A stretch of DNA of 64,000 nt from Dokdonella fugitiva (GTDB taxonomy: Bacteria > Pseudomonadota > Gammaproteobacteria > Xanthomonadales > Rhodanobacteraceae). The notes under the pieces were generated by a model. It was not told where the DNA came from. It ran no database searches and was given only the letters and a program-made list of their open reading frames with translations. The stretch lies in the NCBI RefSeq assembly GCF_014138265.1, contig NZ_JACGXL010000005.1, positions 339,987 to 403,986 on the forward strand, written 5' to 3'. A program made the translations under genes and the position numbers. Below, piece after piece: positions 35,935 to 49,320 of this stretch. Every line of letters begins with the position of its first letter. Position 1 is the first letter of the stretch.

Positions 35935-36078
35935 GGGATTCTCCGGGTGCGACGGGCGCGAGCGCCTACTCTAAGCAAACGCGCTGAACGCCGGCAGCAT
36001 CGCCGTGCACGCCTGCGCGCCGATGGCGCGCCCCGTGTTCCGGCGTGGACGATCCTCGCGGCCTGCTAGACTCGCGCC

Positions 36079-36651
36079 ATGGCGAACGGGGCAGGGGACA
36101 CGGCGGAGATCGAGGCGCTGCTCGACGGCGTGCGCAACGGGCGCGCGGACGCGACCGACCGCCTGTTCGCGCTGCTCTACGACGATTTCCGCTCGCAGGC
36201 GCACGTGCTGCTGCGCGTCGGTCCGCGCCAGACCCTGTGCACGACCGAGCTCGTCAACGAGACCTGGCTGCGCCTTTCCGGCCGCACGCTGTCGGTCGAG
36301 AGCCGCCGACACTTCTTCAACCTCGCGGCGCGCGCGATGCGCCAGCTGCTGATCGACCGCGCACGCGTGCGTGGCGCGGGCAAGCGTGGCGAAGGCGGCG
36401 AGGCGCTCACGCTCGGCGCGGCGTCCGACGTCGCCGCCGACGAGCCGTTCGACGTGCTCGCGCTCGACCGCGTGATGACTGAACTCGCAGCGACCGATCC
36501 GGCGCTGGCGGAACTCGCCCAGATGCACCTGTTCGGCGGTCTCGGTTTCGGCGAGATCGCCGAGCTGCGCGGCGTCAGCGAACGCACGGTGTTCCGCGAC
36601 TGGCGCACCGCGCGCATGTTCCTGCTGCGCTTCATCACCGGCACGGACTGA
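36079..36651 (+). CDS. ECF sigma factor of the Ser/Thr-kinase-linked class
   Basis: A 190-residue sigma-70-like factor. Region 2 is 'LYDDFRSQAHVLLRVG' and 'TTELVNETWLRLSG' with 'RHFFNLAARAMRQLLIDRAR'; region 4 is 'HLFGGLGFGEIAELRGVSERTVFRDWRTARMFL'. This is the pattern of the ECF factors found next to Ser/Thr kinases in Xanthomonadales (the class of Xanthomonas EcfK/PknS, often called ECF43), in which phosphorylation of the sigma factor activates it. No anti-sigma gene is present. The kinase is two genes downstream, which supports this. A 7-bp hairpin follows the stop. Confidence 0.9.
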   Translation: MANGAGDTAEIEALLDGVRNGRADATDRLFALLYDDFRSQAHVLLRVGPRQTLCTTELVNETWLRLSGRTLSVESRRHFFNLAARAMRQLLIDRARVRGAGKRGEGGEALTLGAASDVAADEPFDVLALDRVMTELAATDPALAELAQMHLFGGLGFGEIAELRGVSERTVFRDWRTARMFLLRFITGTD

Positions 36652-36726
36652 CGGCGCCACCGGGCGCTGTCAGTGGCGCGCCCGCGCTTTCGTAAGGATC
36701 GTCAGGACCCTTGCGGAGATCGCGTC

Positions 36727-39246
36727 GTGTCGTACCCCCGTTCCACCGGCCTGTCCGGCCTGCTGCTGTTCGTCCTGCTCGCCTTCTGCGCGCCCGTGCA
36801 CGCGACGACCGTCTGCGTATCGAGCGCGGTCGCGCTGAAGAACGCGCTGACCGCGTTCGACCTGCAGCCGGACGGGTCGACCTATACGATCAAGGTGGTG
36901 CAGGGCACCTACCCGGTCGGCGCCACGCTCGCGCAGATGTACGGCGAGATCGGCGGAGGCGAGGTCAACCTCAAGCTGCTCGGCGGCTACGCGGACGGCT
37001 GCGGCAGCCGCACGCCCAATCCCGCCAACACCGTGCTCGACGGCCTCGACGCGGCGCATTCGGGCATCGGCTTCCTCATGCGCGGCGACAGCAGCGCGTT
37101 GATCGAAGGCATCACGTTCACGCGCTTCAAGGGCGCCGGCAACGTGCCGTACGCGGAGAGCGAAGTGCTGCTCATCGACGCCGAAGGCAGCGGTTCGGAC
37201 GCGCAGGTGTTCGAGGTGCGCCAGTGCCGCTTCACGCACAACAGCGGGCAGAACATCGTGCGCATGTCCGGTGCGCAGCTACGCTTCGTCAACAACCTGA
37301 TCTGGGACAGCACGCTCGCGCAGGAAGCGCAGGGGGTCGACAAGGGCGCATTCACGGTGACGCTCGACGCCGACCTCGACGCCGCGGTCACCGCGACCAA
37401 CAACACGATCGTCGGCACCACCGGCGGCCCCGGCATGCGCATCGGCACGCTCATCACCGGCGACAGCGGCCGCCTCAGCGAAGTGACCGACAACATCCTC
37501 TGGAACAACCCGTCGCTCGACATCCAGTTCACCGGCGGCACCGACTACGTCTATCCGCTGACCGCGAGCTACAACCTGTACGCGACGGCGAACGCGAACT
37601 TCCCGCAGAGCCCGACCGACCTGCATTCGGATCCGCACTTCGTCGACCTCGCCAACGGCAACCTGCATCTGGCGAGCAATTCGCCGGCGATCAACAAGGG
37701 CGCGTTCCTGCAGCTTTCCGGCTTCCCGGCGCGCGACCTCGCCGGCGGCGCGCGCGTCGTCGGCAGCCGCATCGACCTCGGCGCCTACGAGTCGTCGATC
37801 GACGACTCGACGACGGCGATCGTGACGAGGACCTCGGACAACGGCAACAACGGTTCGCCGACGCCGGGCTCGCTGCGCGCGGCGATCAAGGCCGCCAACG
37901 CCGCGGCCGGCCCGTACACGATCCGCTTCAACGTCGCCGGCAGCTGCCCGCGCCTGCTGTCGCTCGCCGCGCCGATGCTCGACGTCACCGGCGACGTGAC
38001 GATCGACGGCACCACCCAGGCCGGCTGGGCGCCGAACACGCACTACGGCGCGTTCGACGCGAACCTCTGCTTCTACGTCAACGGCGCCGGCAACGCGAAC
38101 ACGCCGTGGGCGCTGCACGTGCCGTCGAGCGCGCCCGCGAGCGCGCGCCTGGTCGTGCGCGGGCTCGGCTTCGCGGGCTTCAACGACGCGGCGATCAAGC
38201 TCGAAGGCGGCCATGCGCATTCGATCGCGGGCAACCAGTTCGGCGCTGTCGCGTTCACGCCCGCGAACGCTAGCGCGATCCGCGTGACCGGCAATTCCGG
38301 CGGCGCGTTCATCGGCGGCTACGACGACGAGGCTGCGGTCAACCTCGTCGCCGGCAGCAGCAGTTCGGGCATCTATCTCGACAACGCGGCCGGCGGTTCG
38401 GTGGTCGCCAACAACGTGATCGGCTTCCAGGCCGACGGCCTCGTCGGCGGCCCCAATGCGAACGGCGTGTACGCGTTCAACTCGAAGAACAACGTAGTCC
38501 AGTACAACTACATCGGCAACAACCTCTCGAGCGGCGTGATCCTGTCCGGCAGCGGCTCGAGCGGCAACCGCATCCAGTACAACACGATCGGCATGGCCTA
38601 CGACGGTTCGCCCGCGGGCAACGGCAGCGCCGGCGTGCTGGTCAGCTTCGCGGCGAAGGACAACACGATCGGTGCGCCGCTCAACGCGACCTGGGGCGGC
38701 AACCTCGTCGTCGCGAGCGCGGGCGCGGGGGTGTGGATCTCGCCGTCGGGCGGCACCGGCAACAGCGTGCTCGACAACGCGTTCCAGGGCAGCAGCGGAC
38801 TCGACATCGACCTCGCTTCGGTCGGCCCGAGCGCGAACCAGGCGACCAATCCCGCCGCGGGTCCGAACGCGTTGCAGAACTACCCGGTCCTCGCGAGCGC
38901 GACGCGCGACCTCGTCAAGGGCATCGAAGTCGTCGGCGGAACGCTGACGAGCGCGCCGAACACGACCTATCGCCTCGATCTCTACTATGCCACGGTGTGC
39001 AGTTCCGCCGCCGCGGGGCGCGGGCTCGCGCAGGTCCCGCTGATGCGCACCGCCGTGACGACCGGTGCGCTCGGCAGCGTGCCGTTCACCGCGAGCGTGC
39101 CGTTCTCGTGGGGCGGCCTGCCGCTCGGCGTGATCAGCGCGACCGTTACCGATCCCGCCGGCAACACGTCCGAACTCGGCAATTGCATCGGCGAGACCGA
39201 CAACGATCCGATCTTCGCCGACGGCTTCGAGGACGCCCACGGCTGA
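36727..39246 (+). CDS. Secreted parallel beta-helix protein with IFADGFE tail
   Basis: An 839-residue exported protein. A signal peptide (SGLLLFVLLAFCAPVHA) leads into a right-handed parallel beta-helix seen as many repeats such as 'NNTIVGTTGGPGMRIGTLITG', 'GNQFGAVAFTPANASAI', 'NNVIGFQADGLVGGPNANG' and 'YNTIGMAYDGSPAGNG'. A late 'TVTDPAGNTSELGNCIGE' domain precedes the end DPIFADGFEDAHG. It is similar in style to the partial first gene. The GTG at 36727 has GGAG eight bases upstream. Lying between a sigma factor and a kinase gene, it may be a surface target or sensor partner of that module; this is inference. Confidence 0.88.
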   Translation: MSYPRSTGLSGLLLFVLLAFCAPVHATTVCVSSAVALKNALTAFDLQPDGSTYTIKVVQGTYPVGATLAQMYGEIGGGEVNLKLLGGYADGCGSRTPNPANTVLDGLDAAHSGIGFLMRGDSSALIEGITFTRFKGAGNVPYAESEVLLIDAEGSGSDAQVFEVRQCRFTHNSGQNIVRMSGAQLRFVNNLIWDSTLAQEAQGVDKGAFTVTLDADLDAAVTATNNTIVGTTGGPGMRIGTLITGDSGRLSEVTDNILWNNPSLDIQFTGGTDYVYPLTASYNLYATANANFPQSPTDLHSDPHFVDLANGNLHLASNSPAINKGAFLQLSGFPARDLAGGARVVGSRIDLGAYESSIDDSTTAIVTRTSDNGNNGSPTPGSLRAAIKAANAAAGPYTIRFNVAGSCPRLLSLAAPMLDVTGDVTIDGTTQAGWAPNTHYGAFDANLCFYVNGAGNANTPWALHVPSSAPASARLVVRGLGFAGFNDAAIKLEGGHAHSIAGNQFGAVAFTPANASAIRVTGNSGGAFIGGYDDEAAVNLVAGSSSSGIYLDNAAGGSVVANNVIGFQADGLVGGPNANGVYAFNSKNNVVQYNYIGNNLSSGVILSGSGSSGNRIQYNTIGMAYDGSPAGNGSAGVLVSFAAKDNTIGAPLNATWGGNLVVASAGAGVWISPSGGTGNSVLDNAFQGSSGLDIDLASVGPSANQATNPAAGPNALQNYPVLASATRDLVKGIEVVGGTLTSAPNTTYRLDLYYATVCSSAAAGRGLAQVPLMRTAVTTGALGSVPFTASVPFSWGGLPLGVISATVTDPAGNTSELGNCIGETDNDPIFADGFEDAHG

Positions 39247-39291
39247 CGCCCGCTCGCGCCGTCGACGCGCGCGCGTCGTGCGGGCCGCGCG

Positions 39292-39322
39292 GCGATTCCG
39301 GCGGGCGAAGCACCGGAATCGC
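39292..39322. promoter_or_regulatory. 10-bp perfect inverted repeat between beta-helix and kinase genes
   Basis: GCGATTCCGG and CCGGAATCGC face each other over 11 bases, about 50 bases before the kinase ATG. It may end the beta-helix transcript or serve as an operator for the kinase; a GATACT (-10-like) lies just after it and a GCGGCATGCCGC palindrome at 39332-39343. Confidence 0.45.
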
Positions 39323-39372
39323 GTGATACTTGCGGCATGCCGCATTAGGATGCGCGTCGACGGGGAGTCTCG

Positions 39373-42049
<2,677 letters not shown>

Positions 42050-42063
<14 letters not shown>

Positions 42064-43405
42064 CCGCGACGGCGATTTCGCCGTCGGCGAGCCGCGCACG
42101 CAGCGCACGGCCGGGCGGAGCCTGCGTCACGGAGCGCACGACTTCGCCGCCATCGGCATCGAGCAGGATCGCGTAGCCGCGCTCGAGCGTCGCCAGCGGG
42201 CTGACCGCATGCAGGGTGCGCGCGAGTTCGCCGAGCCGCGCGCGGCGTCGCTCGACGCCGTGCCGCGTCGCCAGGCGCAGGCGGTCGATCAGCGCGCGCG
42301 CGAGCTCGTCGCGTCGCGCGAGCAGTGCGGCGGGATGCCGGGCGAACAGGCGCAGGCGCAGCTGGCGCGCACGCGCGTCGCGGCGTTCGAGCGCACCGTG
42401 GACGCGTTCGAGCAGGCGCCGGCGCAGCGCGTGCAGGCGCTCGTCCGCGCGCGCGAGGCGCGCCTGCGGGCGCTGCGCATTGAGGCGGGCGAGCAGGTGG
42501 TCGATGCGCTGCGTGCGCGATTCCAGCGCACGCCGCAGCAGCTGCAGGGCGCGCTGGTGCTGCCGCTCGAGCGCGCGCGACAGGTCGCGCACGTCCGGCA
42601 CGAGCAGCTCCGCCGCCGCCGACGGCGTCGGTGCGCGCAGGTCCGCGGCGAAGTCGGCGATGGTGAAGTCGATCTCGTGGCCGATCGCGCTGACCACCGG
42701 GATCGCGCTCGCGCGGATCGCGCGGGCGACGCCCTCGTCATTGAATGCCCACAGGTCCTCGAGCGAACCGCCGCCGCGGGTGAGCAACAGCACGTCGTGC
42801 CGTCGCGCGCGCGACGCGGCGTGCAGCATCGCGACGATCGCCGCCGGCGCCTCGCGGCCCTGCACCGGTACCGGCAGCACCTCGACCATGGCGAGCGGGA
42901 AGCGGCGCGCGATCACGCTGAGCACGTCGCGCACCGCGGCACCGCTCGCCGAGGTGAGCACGCCGATGCGGCGCGGCAGCGGCGGCAGCGCGCGCTTGAG
43001 CGCGGCCTCGAACAAACCCTCGGCCGCGAGCTTCGCCTTGAGCTGCTCGAACGCGCGCTGCAGTGCGCCTTCGCCGGACTCCTCGAGCGAATCGACGATG
43101 AGCTGGAACTCGCCGCGCGCTTCGTACAGGCTCACCCGCACGCGCGCGAGCACGTGCATGCCGTCGGCCGGCTTGAAGCGCAGCCAGGTGCTGCGCGGCC
43201 TGAACATCGCGCAGCGCACCTGCGCGCCGCCGTCCTTGAGCGTGAAGTACAGGTGCCCGGAGGCCGGGCGCGAGAAGTTCGAGATTTCGCCCTCGAGCCA
43301 GATCAGCGGCAGCGCGTCCTCGAGCAGGTCGCGAACGAGGCGCGTCAGCGCGGACGGCGTGTACACCTCGCGTGCGGCGCGGGAAGGGGCGAGCGGATCG
43401 GACAT
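42050..43405 (-). CDS. xseA: Exodeoxyribonuclease VII large subunit
   Basis: XseA is the catalytic subunit of the single-strand-specific exonuclease VII, working with several XseB copies. The 451-residue product has an N-terminal OB fold ('WLEGEISNFSRPASGHLYFTLKD'), a catalytic core ('RIGVLTSASGAAVRDVLSVI', 'LLLTRGGGSLEDLWAFNDEG', 'VVSAIGHEIDFTIADFAADLRAPTPSAAAE') and a long coiled coil before the closing 'LERGYAIL'. All family hallmarks are intact. The ATG at 43405 is chosen over an upstream in-frame start that gives a Cys/Arg-rich lead. xseB is not in the window. Confidence 0.97.
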
Positions 43406-43466
43406 GGCGATGCTGCGCGTACGGCCGCACAGGGTACCGCAAAGCGCGAGCGTGGATGCGGCCCGT

Positions 43467-44927
43467 TCAGCCCGGCGGGCGCGGCACTTCCTCACCCGCC
43501 GGAGGCGCCTTGCGCCGCAGGTCGACGTAGCGCGCGACGAGCGCGACGCCGATCCAGACCGCGAGCAGCGCGAGCGGCCACGCGACGAGGCGCGGCCAGA
43601 GCAACGCGAGCACGGCGGCGGCGAGCAGCACGATGCCGGCGACGAGCAGCGGCGTGCATTCGGCCGGGCCGAGCACGCGCCGGTTGGTGATCGCGGCGCC
43701 GATCGAGTTGGCGAGGCGCAGCGCGCCGGCCGCGGCGCGACCGGAACTGCCGCCCTGAGCGCGCGCGGCGCGCGGCGCGCCTCCTTCCGCCACGCGCCGC
43801 CGCTTCGGCATCTTCAGCACGATTTCGGTCGCGCGCGCGAGATCCTGCTCGTACTGCTCTTCCATGCGGCGCGCGAACGCGTCGTCCTCGATCGCGACGT
43901 CGATCTCGCAGTTGCCGATCCAGCTCGCGAGGTTGAGGTTGCTCGAACCGACGCGCGCCCAGCGGCCGTCGGCGACCGCGGTCTTCGCGTGCAGCATCGA
44001 GCCGTTCCACTCGAACACGCGGATGCCCGCCTCGAGCAGCGGCCGATAGCCTGCGCGCGACAGCGAGCCGACCGCGGGTATGTCGTTGCTGCCGGGAACG
44101 AGCAGGCGCACGTCGACGCCGTCGCGCGCGGCGGCGATCAGCGCCTGCACGTACGGCGCGACGCCGACGAAATAAGCGTCGGTGAGCCAGAGGTTGCGGC
44201 GCGCCATGCCGGCGATGAGCTGGTCGAGCCGGTACAGGCCGGCGGTGTTCGGCACGGTCGCGACGACGCGCAGGTCGACGTGGCCGCAGGGCAGGGCGAG
44301 CGTCGCGGCGTCCACCGGCAGCGGCTCGCCGAGCTGGCTCCAGACGTCGGCGAACGCGTGCACGAACTCGACGACTGCCGGCCCGCGCACCGCGACCGCA
44401 GTGTCGCGCCACGGCTCGATGCCGCGCGCGGGGTCGCCGAGCCAGGTGCCGCTGACGCAGATGCCGCCGACGAAGCCGATCGCATGGTCGACCACGAGCA
44501 GCTTGCGGTGGTCGCGCGAAAGCCAGCCGAATGGGCTCGCGAGGCGCGGCCGGTTGTAGGCGCGCACCTCGCCGCCGGCGGCGAGCAGCGGTGCCCAGAA
44601 GCGCGCGCCCGACTGGCCGAGGCAGCCGAGCCAGTCGCGCACGACGCATACGCGCACGCCCGCGGCGGCGCGTTCGGCGAGCGCGTCGACGAACTCGCGG
44701 CCGAGGGCGTCGTCGCGGAAAATGTAATTCTCGAACAGGATCGTGCCGGTTGCGCCGCGGATCGCGGCGAGCCAGGCGTCGTAGGCGGCACGCGCGTCGA
44801 TGAGCAACTCGACCTCGTTGCCGGCGAGCAGTGGTGCGCCGGCGGCGCGGCTGAACGACTGTTCGGCGAGCAGGCGCAGCGCCGAAGGGCGGGTCGTCGC
44901 CACGGGGGCATGGGCGATCGCGGTCAT
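43467..44927 (-). CDS. Cardiolipin synthase-like phospholipase D family protein
   Basis: A 486-residue protein with two HKD phospholipase D motifs: HRKLLVVD (His140, Lys142, Asp147) and HAKTAVAD (His313, Lys315, Asp320), each followed by the usual GG or SSN signatures. This is the ClsB type, which lacks N-terminal TM helices and joins phosphatidylglycerol with another phospholipid at the inner membrane. Unusually, it carries two TM helices at the C-terminus ('LLVAGIVLLAAAVLALLW', 'LALLAVWIGVALVARYV'). It lies 61 bases upstream of xseA on the same strand and is divergent from the next gene. Confidence 0.9.
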   Translation of the reverse strand: MTAIAHAPVATTRPSALRLLAEQSFSRAAGAPLLAGNEVELLIDARAAYDAWLAAIRGATGTILFENYIFRDDALGREFVDALAERAAAGVRVCVVRDWLGCLGQSGARFWAPLLAAGGEVRAYNRPRLASPFGWLSRDHRKLLVVDHAIGFVGGICVSGTWLGDPARGIEPWRDTAVAVRGPAVVEFVHAFADVWSQLGEPLPVDAATLALPCGHVDLRVVATVPNTAGLYRLDQLIAGMARRNLWLTDAYFVGVAPYVQALIAAARDGVDVRLLVPGSNDIPAVGSLSRAGYRPLLEAGIRVFEWNGSMLHAKTAVADGRWARVGSSNLNLASWIGNCEIDVAIEDDAFARRMEEQYEQDLARATEIVLKMPKRRRVAEGGAPRAARAQGGSSGRAAAGALRLANSIGAAITNRRVLGPAECTPLLVAGIVLLAAAVLALLWPRLVAWPLALLAVWIGVALVARYVDLRRKAPPAGEEVPRPPG

Positions 44928-45018
44928 GCGGCCGAGTGTAGCCGCTGCCGTGGCCAGGCGGTTCGGGTGGCGCGCTCCTTGCACTTCCGGTTCAGGGCGC
45001 AGTACAAGGAGCTCGCGC

Positions 45019-46689
45019 ATGAACGTCGCCTATCGCCGCCTCGTCGCTCCGCTGCCGTCGCCCGCCGGCGGCGCATTCGCGCACGACGCGCGTGCGCTGC
45101 ACGCGTGGATCGACGCATTGCCGATGGCGAACTTCCAGATCGCCGCGCGGCGCATGCTCGACGGCCTGCAGGCGTTCAATCGCACGCGCAGCGACGGCGT
45201 GCGCCGGCTCGAGGCATTGGAGACGTTGCGCGGCGCGGTGATGCAGCTCGCTGCCGCGGCCGACAAGCAGATCGTCGGATCGAGCTTCCCGTTGCCCGCG
45301 CAGAAGCGCGAACTCGGCGCGCTCGCGCTCGGCTTCCAGGCTGAACTCGCACTCGGTTACCGCCTCGCGCTCGGCGAGCTGTGCACGCCCGCAGGCGCGG
45401 TGCCGTTCCTGCGCGGCAAGCAGGTCGTGCTCGCCGCGACGCGCGCGCTGCAGCACGGTGGCGAATGGCTCAACAAGGCGTGCCTGCTGTATCGCACGCC
45501 GCCCGCGGGTGCGTGGCAGGCGCTGCACGACGTGCATCGATTCCTCGCTTCGCTGCGCCTCGCCGACCGCGCGATCGAGGACGCGCACGGCAGCGTCGAC
45601 GCGCGCACCGTCTACGTGCAGGCGCTGCTCGTCGCGCTCGCCAACCCGTACCGCTACACGCAGCGCGAGCAGGGTGAACTGGTCGCGCTCGCGCGCGTGC
45701 TCGCGCCGCTCGCACAGCTGCGCGAGCGCGGCGGAAGCGGCGACGTCGTCGTGCGCACCGACGTCGACCGCGGCCCCGGCTACCTGCCGGAGGAGAGCGC
45801 GGAAGCGGCGCCGGACGAGATATCGCTGCACCTCGCCTCGCTGCTCGGCGTCGTCGAGGAGCAGCTCGCGACGGTCGAAGGCGCACGCAGCGTGACGATC
45901 CGCGGCCGTGGCGGCCCGACCCACGCGATCGAAGCGGCGCTCGCGCGCCGTTTCCTCGCCGGGTGGAGCGCGCACGGCGAGCGCAACCACGCGCGCGTCG
46001 GCGGCGGGCACGTGCTCGACACCGTGATCGGCCTGCAGGACCTGCACGCGACGCTCGCCGGCGGCGAGGATTTCGAAACCTTCATGCAGCACGTGCGCGG
46101 CCAGGTGATCAGCCTCGCCGACCTCGACTACGGCGCGTCCTGGGCGAAGCGCTCGGGTGGCAGCACGCGCGCCATGCGATTCCCCGCGCGCGTGATCGAC
46201 CAGGGCCTCGGCGGCTATCGCCTGCTGTGGGAGCGCGGCAGCGGCGGCGAGAGCGTGCGCGCGCGCGTCGCCGAGCTGGTCGGGCTGTCGTTGCCCGCCG
46301 GGCCGGACAGCGACCGCAGCGACTGGATGGTCGGCGTCATCCGCTGGATCCGCATCGACGACGAGGGGCGCGTCGACGCCGGCGTCGAACTGCTCGCGCG
46401 GCGCGCACTGCCGGTCGGCCTGCGCACGCTCGACGATGCCCGCCGGCCGCCGGTCCGCGGCGTGCTGCTCGCCCCGCTCAACGGGGGGACGCTGAATCCG
46501 GAGCCCGGAATCGACTACGATGCGCTGCTGGCATCGACCGAGATCGACCGCAGCGTGCGCGAGCTGGAACTGACCGCGCCGCCCGACCTGATCGGACCGC
46601 CGATGCCCGCACGCAGCGCGCGACTGGGTAACCTGCGCGTGCTCGAAGCGACCGGTATCTACCAGCATTTTGGGCTGACCCAGCACTGA
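45019..46689 (+). CDS. Probable c-di-GMP-binding/PilZ-like protein of Xanthomonadales type
   Basis: A 556-residue cytoplasmic protein. The N-terminal two thirds are helical: 'LHAWIDALPMANFQIAARRML' and 'KRELGALALGFQAELALGYRLAL' match a family found in Xanthomonadales and pseudomonads that is often annotated as cyclic-di-GMP-binding protein. The last part has a beta-barrel feel ('SDWMVGVIRWIRIDDEGRVDAGVELLA'), suggestive of a PilZ-like domain, but the RxxxR and D/NxSxxG motifs are not clearly present. AAGGAG precedes the ATG. ispG follows after 45 bases. The assignment is from recall of the family and is only moderate. Confidence 0.6.
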   Translation: MNVAYRRLVAPLPSPAGGAFAHDARALHAWIDALPMANFQIAARRMLDGLQAFNRTRSDGVRRLEALETLRGAVMQLAAAADKQIVGSSFPLPAQKRELGALALGFQAELALGYRLALGELCTPAGAVPFLRGKQVVLAATRALQHGGEWLNKACLLYRTPPAGAWQALHDVHRFLASLRLADRAIEDAHGSVDARTVYVQALLVALANPYRYTQREQGELVALARVLAPLAQLRERGGSGDVVVRTDVDRGPGYLPEESAEAAPDEISLHLASLLGVVEEQLATVEGARSVTIRGRGGPTHAIEAALARRFLAGWSAHGERNHARVGGGHVLDTVIGLQDLHATLAGGEDFETFMQHVRGQVISLADLDYGASWAKRSGGSTRAMRFPARVIDQGLGGYRLLWERGSGGESVRARVAELVGLSLPAGPDSDRSDWMVGVIRWIRIDDEGRVDAGVELLARRALPVGLRTLDDARRPPVRGVLLAPLNGGTLNPEPGIDYDALLASTEIDRSVRELELTAPPDLIGPPMPARSARLGNLRVLEATGIYQHFGLTQH

Positions 46690-46734
46690 CCGCGGCGCGG
46701 CGGTGCGGGTGCCGCCCTGGAGTCAGACCGCCCC

Positions 46735-47977
<1,243 letters not shown>

Positions 47978-47985
<8 letters not shown>

Positions 47986-48691
47986 AGCCGGCGACACCGT
48001 ACGCGCGGAAGCGCGCTTCGGCGTCGCCTTCCTGCGTCGGCACGGGCTGCTGCTCCTGCTCGTGTTCCTCGGTGTGCTGATCCCGCTCGCCGGGTTCGGC
48101 ATGCTCGCGCACGAACTGCGCGAGGGCGAAGGGTTCTTCTTCGACGTACCGCTGCTCGAAGCCGCGCACGCGCTCGCGCGCGCGGGGCCCGACCGCTTCT
48201 TCGTCGTCGTCGCCGCGCTCGGCTACCAGTGGGGCGTGGTGCCGCTCGACGCCGCGCTGGTCGTCACGCTCGGCTGGCGCCGACGCATGCGCGAGGGCCT
48301 GTTCGCCGGCGTCGCGATCATCGGTTCGGCCCTGCTCAACCTCGGTGCGAAGCCGCTGTTCGCGCGCGACCGGCCGAGCCTGTGGGAGTCGATCGCACCC
48401 GAGGGCAACTACAGCTTCCCGAGCGGCCACGCGATGGGTTCGATGACGCTCGCCTGCGTGCTCGTGCTGCTGTGCTGGTGGACGCGGTTGCGCTGGCCGG
48501 TGTGCGGCGCGGCGATCGTGTTCGTCGCGCTCGTCGGAGCTTCGCGCGTATACCTCGGTGTGCACTATCCGTCGGACATCCTTGCGGGGTGGGCGGCGGC
48601 GATCGCGTGGACGTATGCGGTGTACGGAATGGTGTTTCGTGCGGGGACCAGGCCGTGGGGTGGGACGGGTGTGCGTCGCGATGGCGCGTGA
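47978..48691 (+). CDS. PAP2 family membrane phosphatase
   Basis: A 237-residue inner-membrane protein with about six TM helices. The three phosphatase motifs are intact: [13 protein letters not shown] (in [12 protein letters not shown]) and [12 protein letters not shown]. Members remove phosphate from undecaprenyl or phosphatidyl diphosphates (UppP/BacA-like PgpB, LpxE type). Being coupled to ispG, which feeds isoprenoid diphosphates, it may act on undecaprenyl diphosphate; this is inference. It converges with the next gene. Confidence 0.92.
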
Positions 48692-48723
48692 GGATTTCCT
48701 CGCCGCGCGACGACGTCGCCCAC

Positions 48724-49320
48724 CTAGTTCGAGAACGCATCCCCGCCGAGCGCCTCGCAGCGCTCTACCGCATCGACGCGACTGTGCTGCCAATGCGCGA
48801 CCCAGCACTCGTCGTAGACCGAGCAGTAGCAGATGTCCATGCCCAGGCGGTGTTCGGCGGCCTTGAACAGCCGGGCGACGTCGCGCTCGTTGAGCTTGAT
48901 CGGCGCGACCGTCGTCTCGCGGTTCGTGTTCGGCGGGATCACTTCGCCACCGATGCTCGAGGTCGCCATGCTCGGTGAAGTGCTCGGCGCGCCGAGTGCG
49001 ACGAGCACCTGTTCCCAGTCGTGCATCGGCTTGCCGTCGAGGGTGACGCGCACGGTTTCGACCTTGGCCGGGCCGACGCCATTGTTGTTGACGGTCCAGA
49101 TGAACGCGTCGCGGTCGACGTTGCTCGAATAGGTGTAGCCGATCGACAGGAACGGCCACACGCTCGCGCGCGCCTGGCTCTGCATGAGACGCGTCTGGTA
49201 GGCACCGAGCGCGAGCGCGAACACGCTGACCGCGAGCGCGAGCGCGCTGCCGAGGTCGCTGGTGGTCAGGCGGCGGGCCGCAGCCGGCGCGGCGCCGGTT
49301 TCACGCGGGGACCGGCTCAT
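48724..49320 (-). CDS. Single-pass membrane protein of unknown function
   Basis: A 198-residue protein with one TM helix near residues 25-42 ('LGSALALAVSVFALALGAYQTR'), followed by 'LMQSQARASVWPFLSIGYTYSS' and an extracytoplasmic beta-rich domain ('FIWTVNNNGVGPAKVETVRVTL'). Two cysteines in DICYCSVYDECWV may pair. This resembles a family of Xanthomonadales proteins with a conserved 'N-x-G-x-G-P-A' loop that is not assigned a role. Its ATG overlaps the stop of the EamA gene (ATGA), so it is coupled to that transporter. Confidence 0.7.
   Translation of the reverse strand: MSRSPRETGAAPAAARRLTTSDLGSALALAVSVFALALGAYQTRLMQSQARASVWPFLSIGYTYSSNVDRDAFIWTVNNNGVGPAKVETVRVTLDGKPMHDWEQVLVALGAPSTSPSMATSSIGGEVIPPNTNRETTVAPIKLNERDVARLFKAAEHRLGMDICYCSVYDECWVAHWQHSRVDAVERCEALGGDAFSN

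Noticed and set aside
36668..36710. TGTCA followed about 20 bases later by CGTA upstream of the beta-helix gene, as a possible ECF promoter
   Set aside because: No second example in the window to compare with, and the consensus for this sigma class is not something I can state with confidence.
48640..48690. GTGGGGTGGGACG stretch at the end of the PAP2 gene, resembling the end of the palindromic element at 17178
   Set aside because: Match is short and lies inside a coding frame; no inverted partner is nearby.
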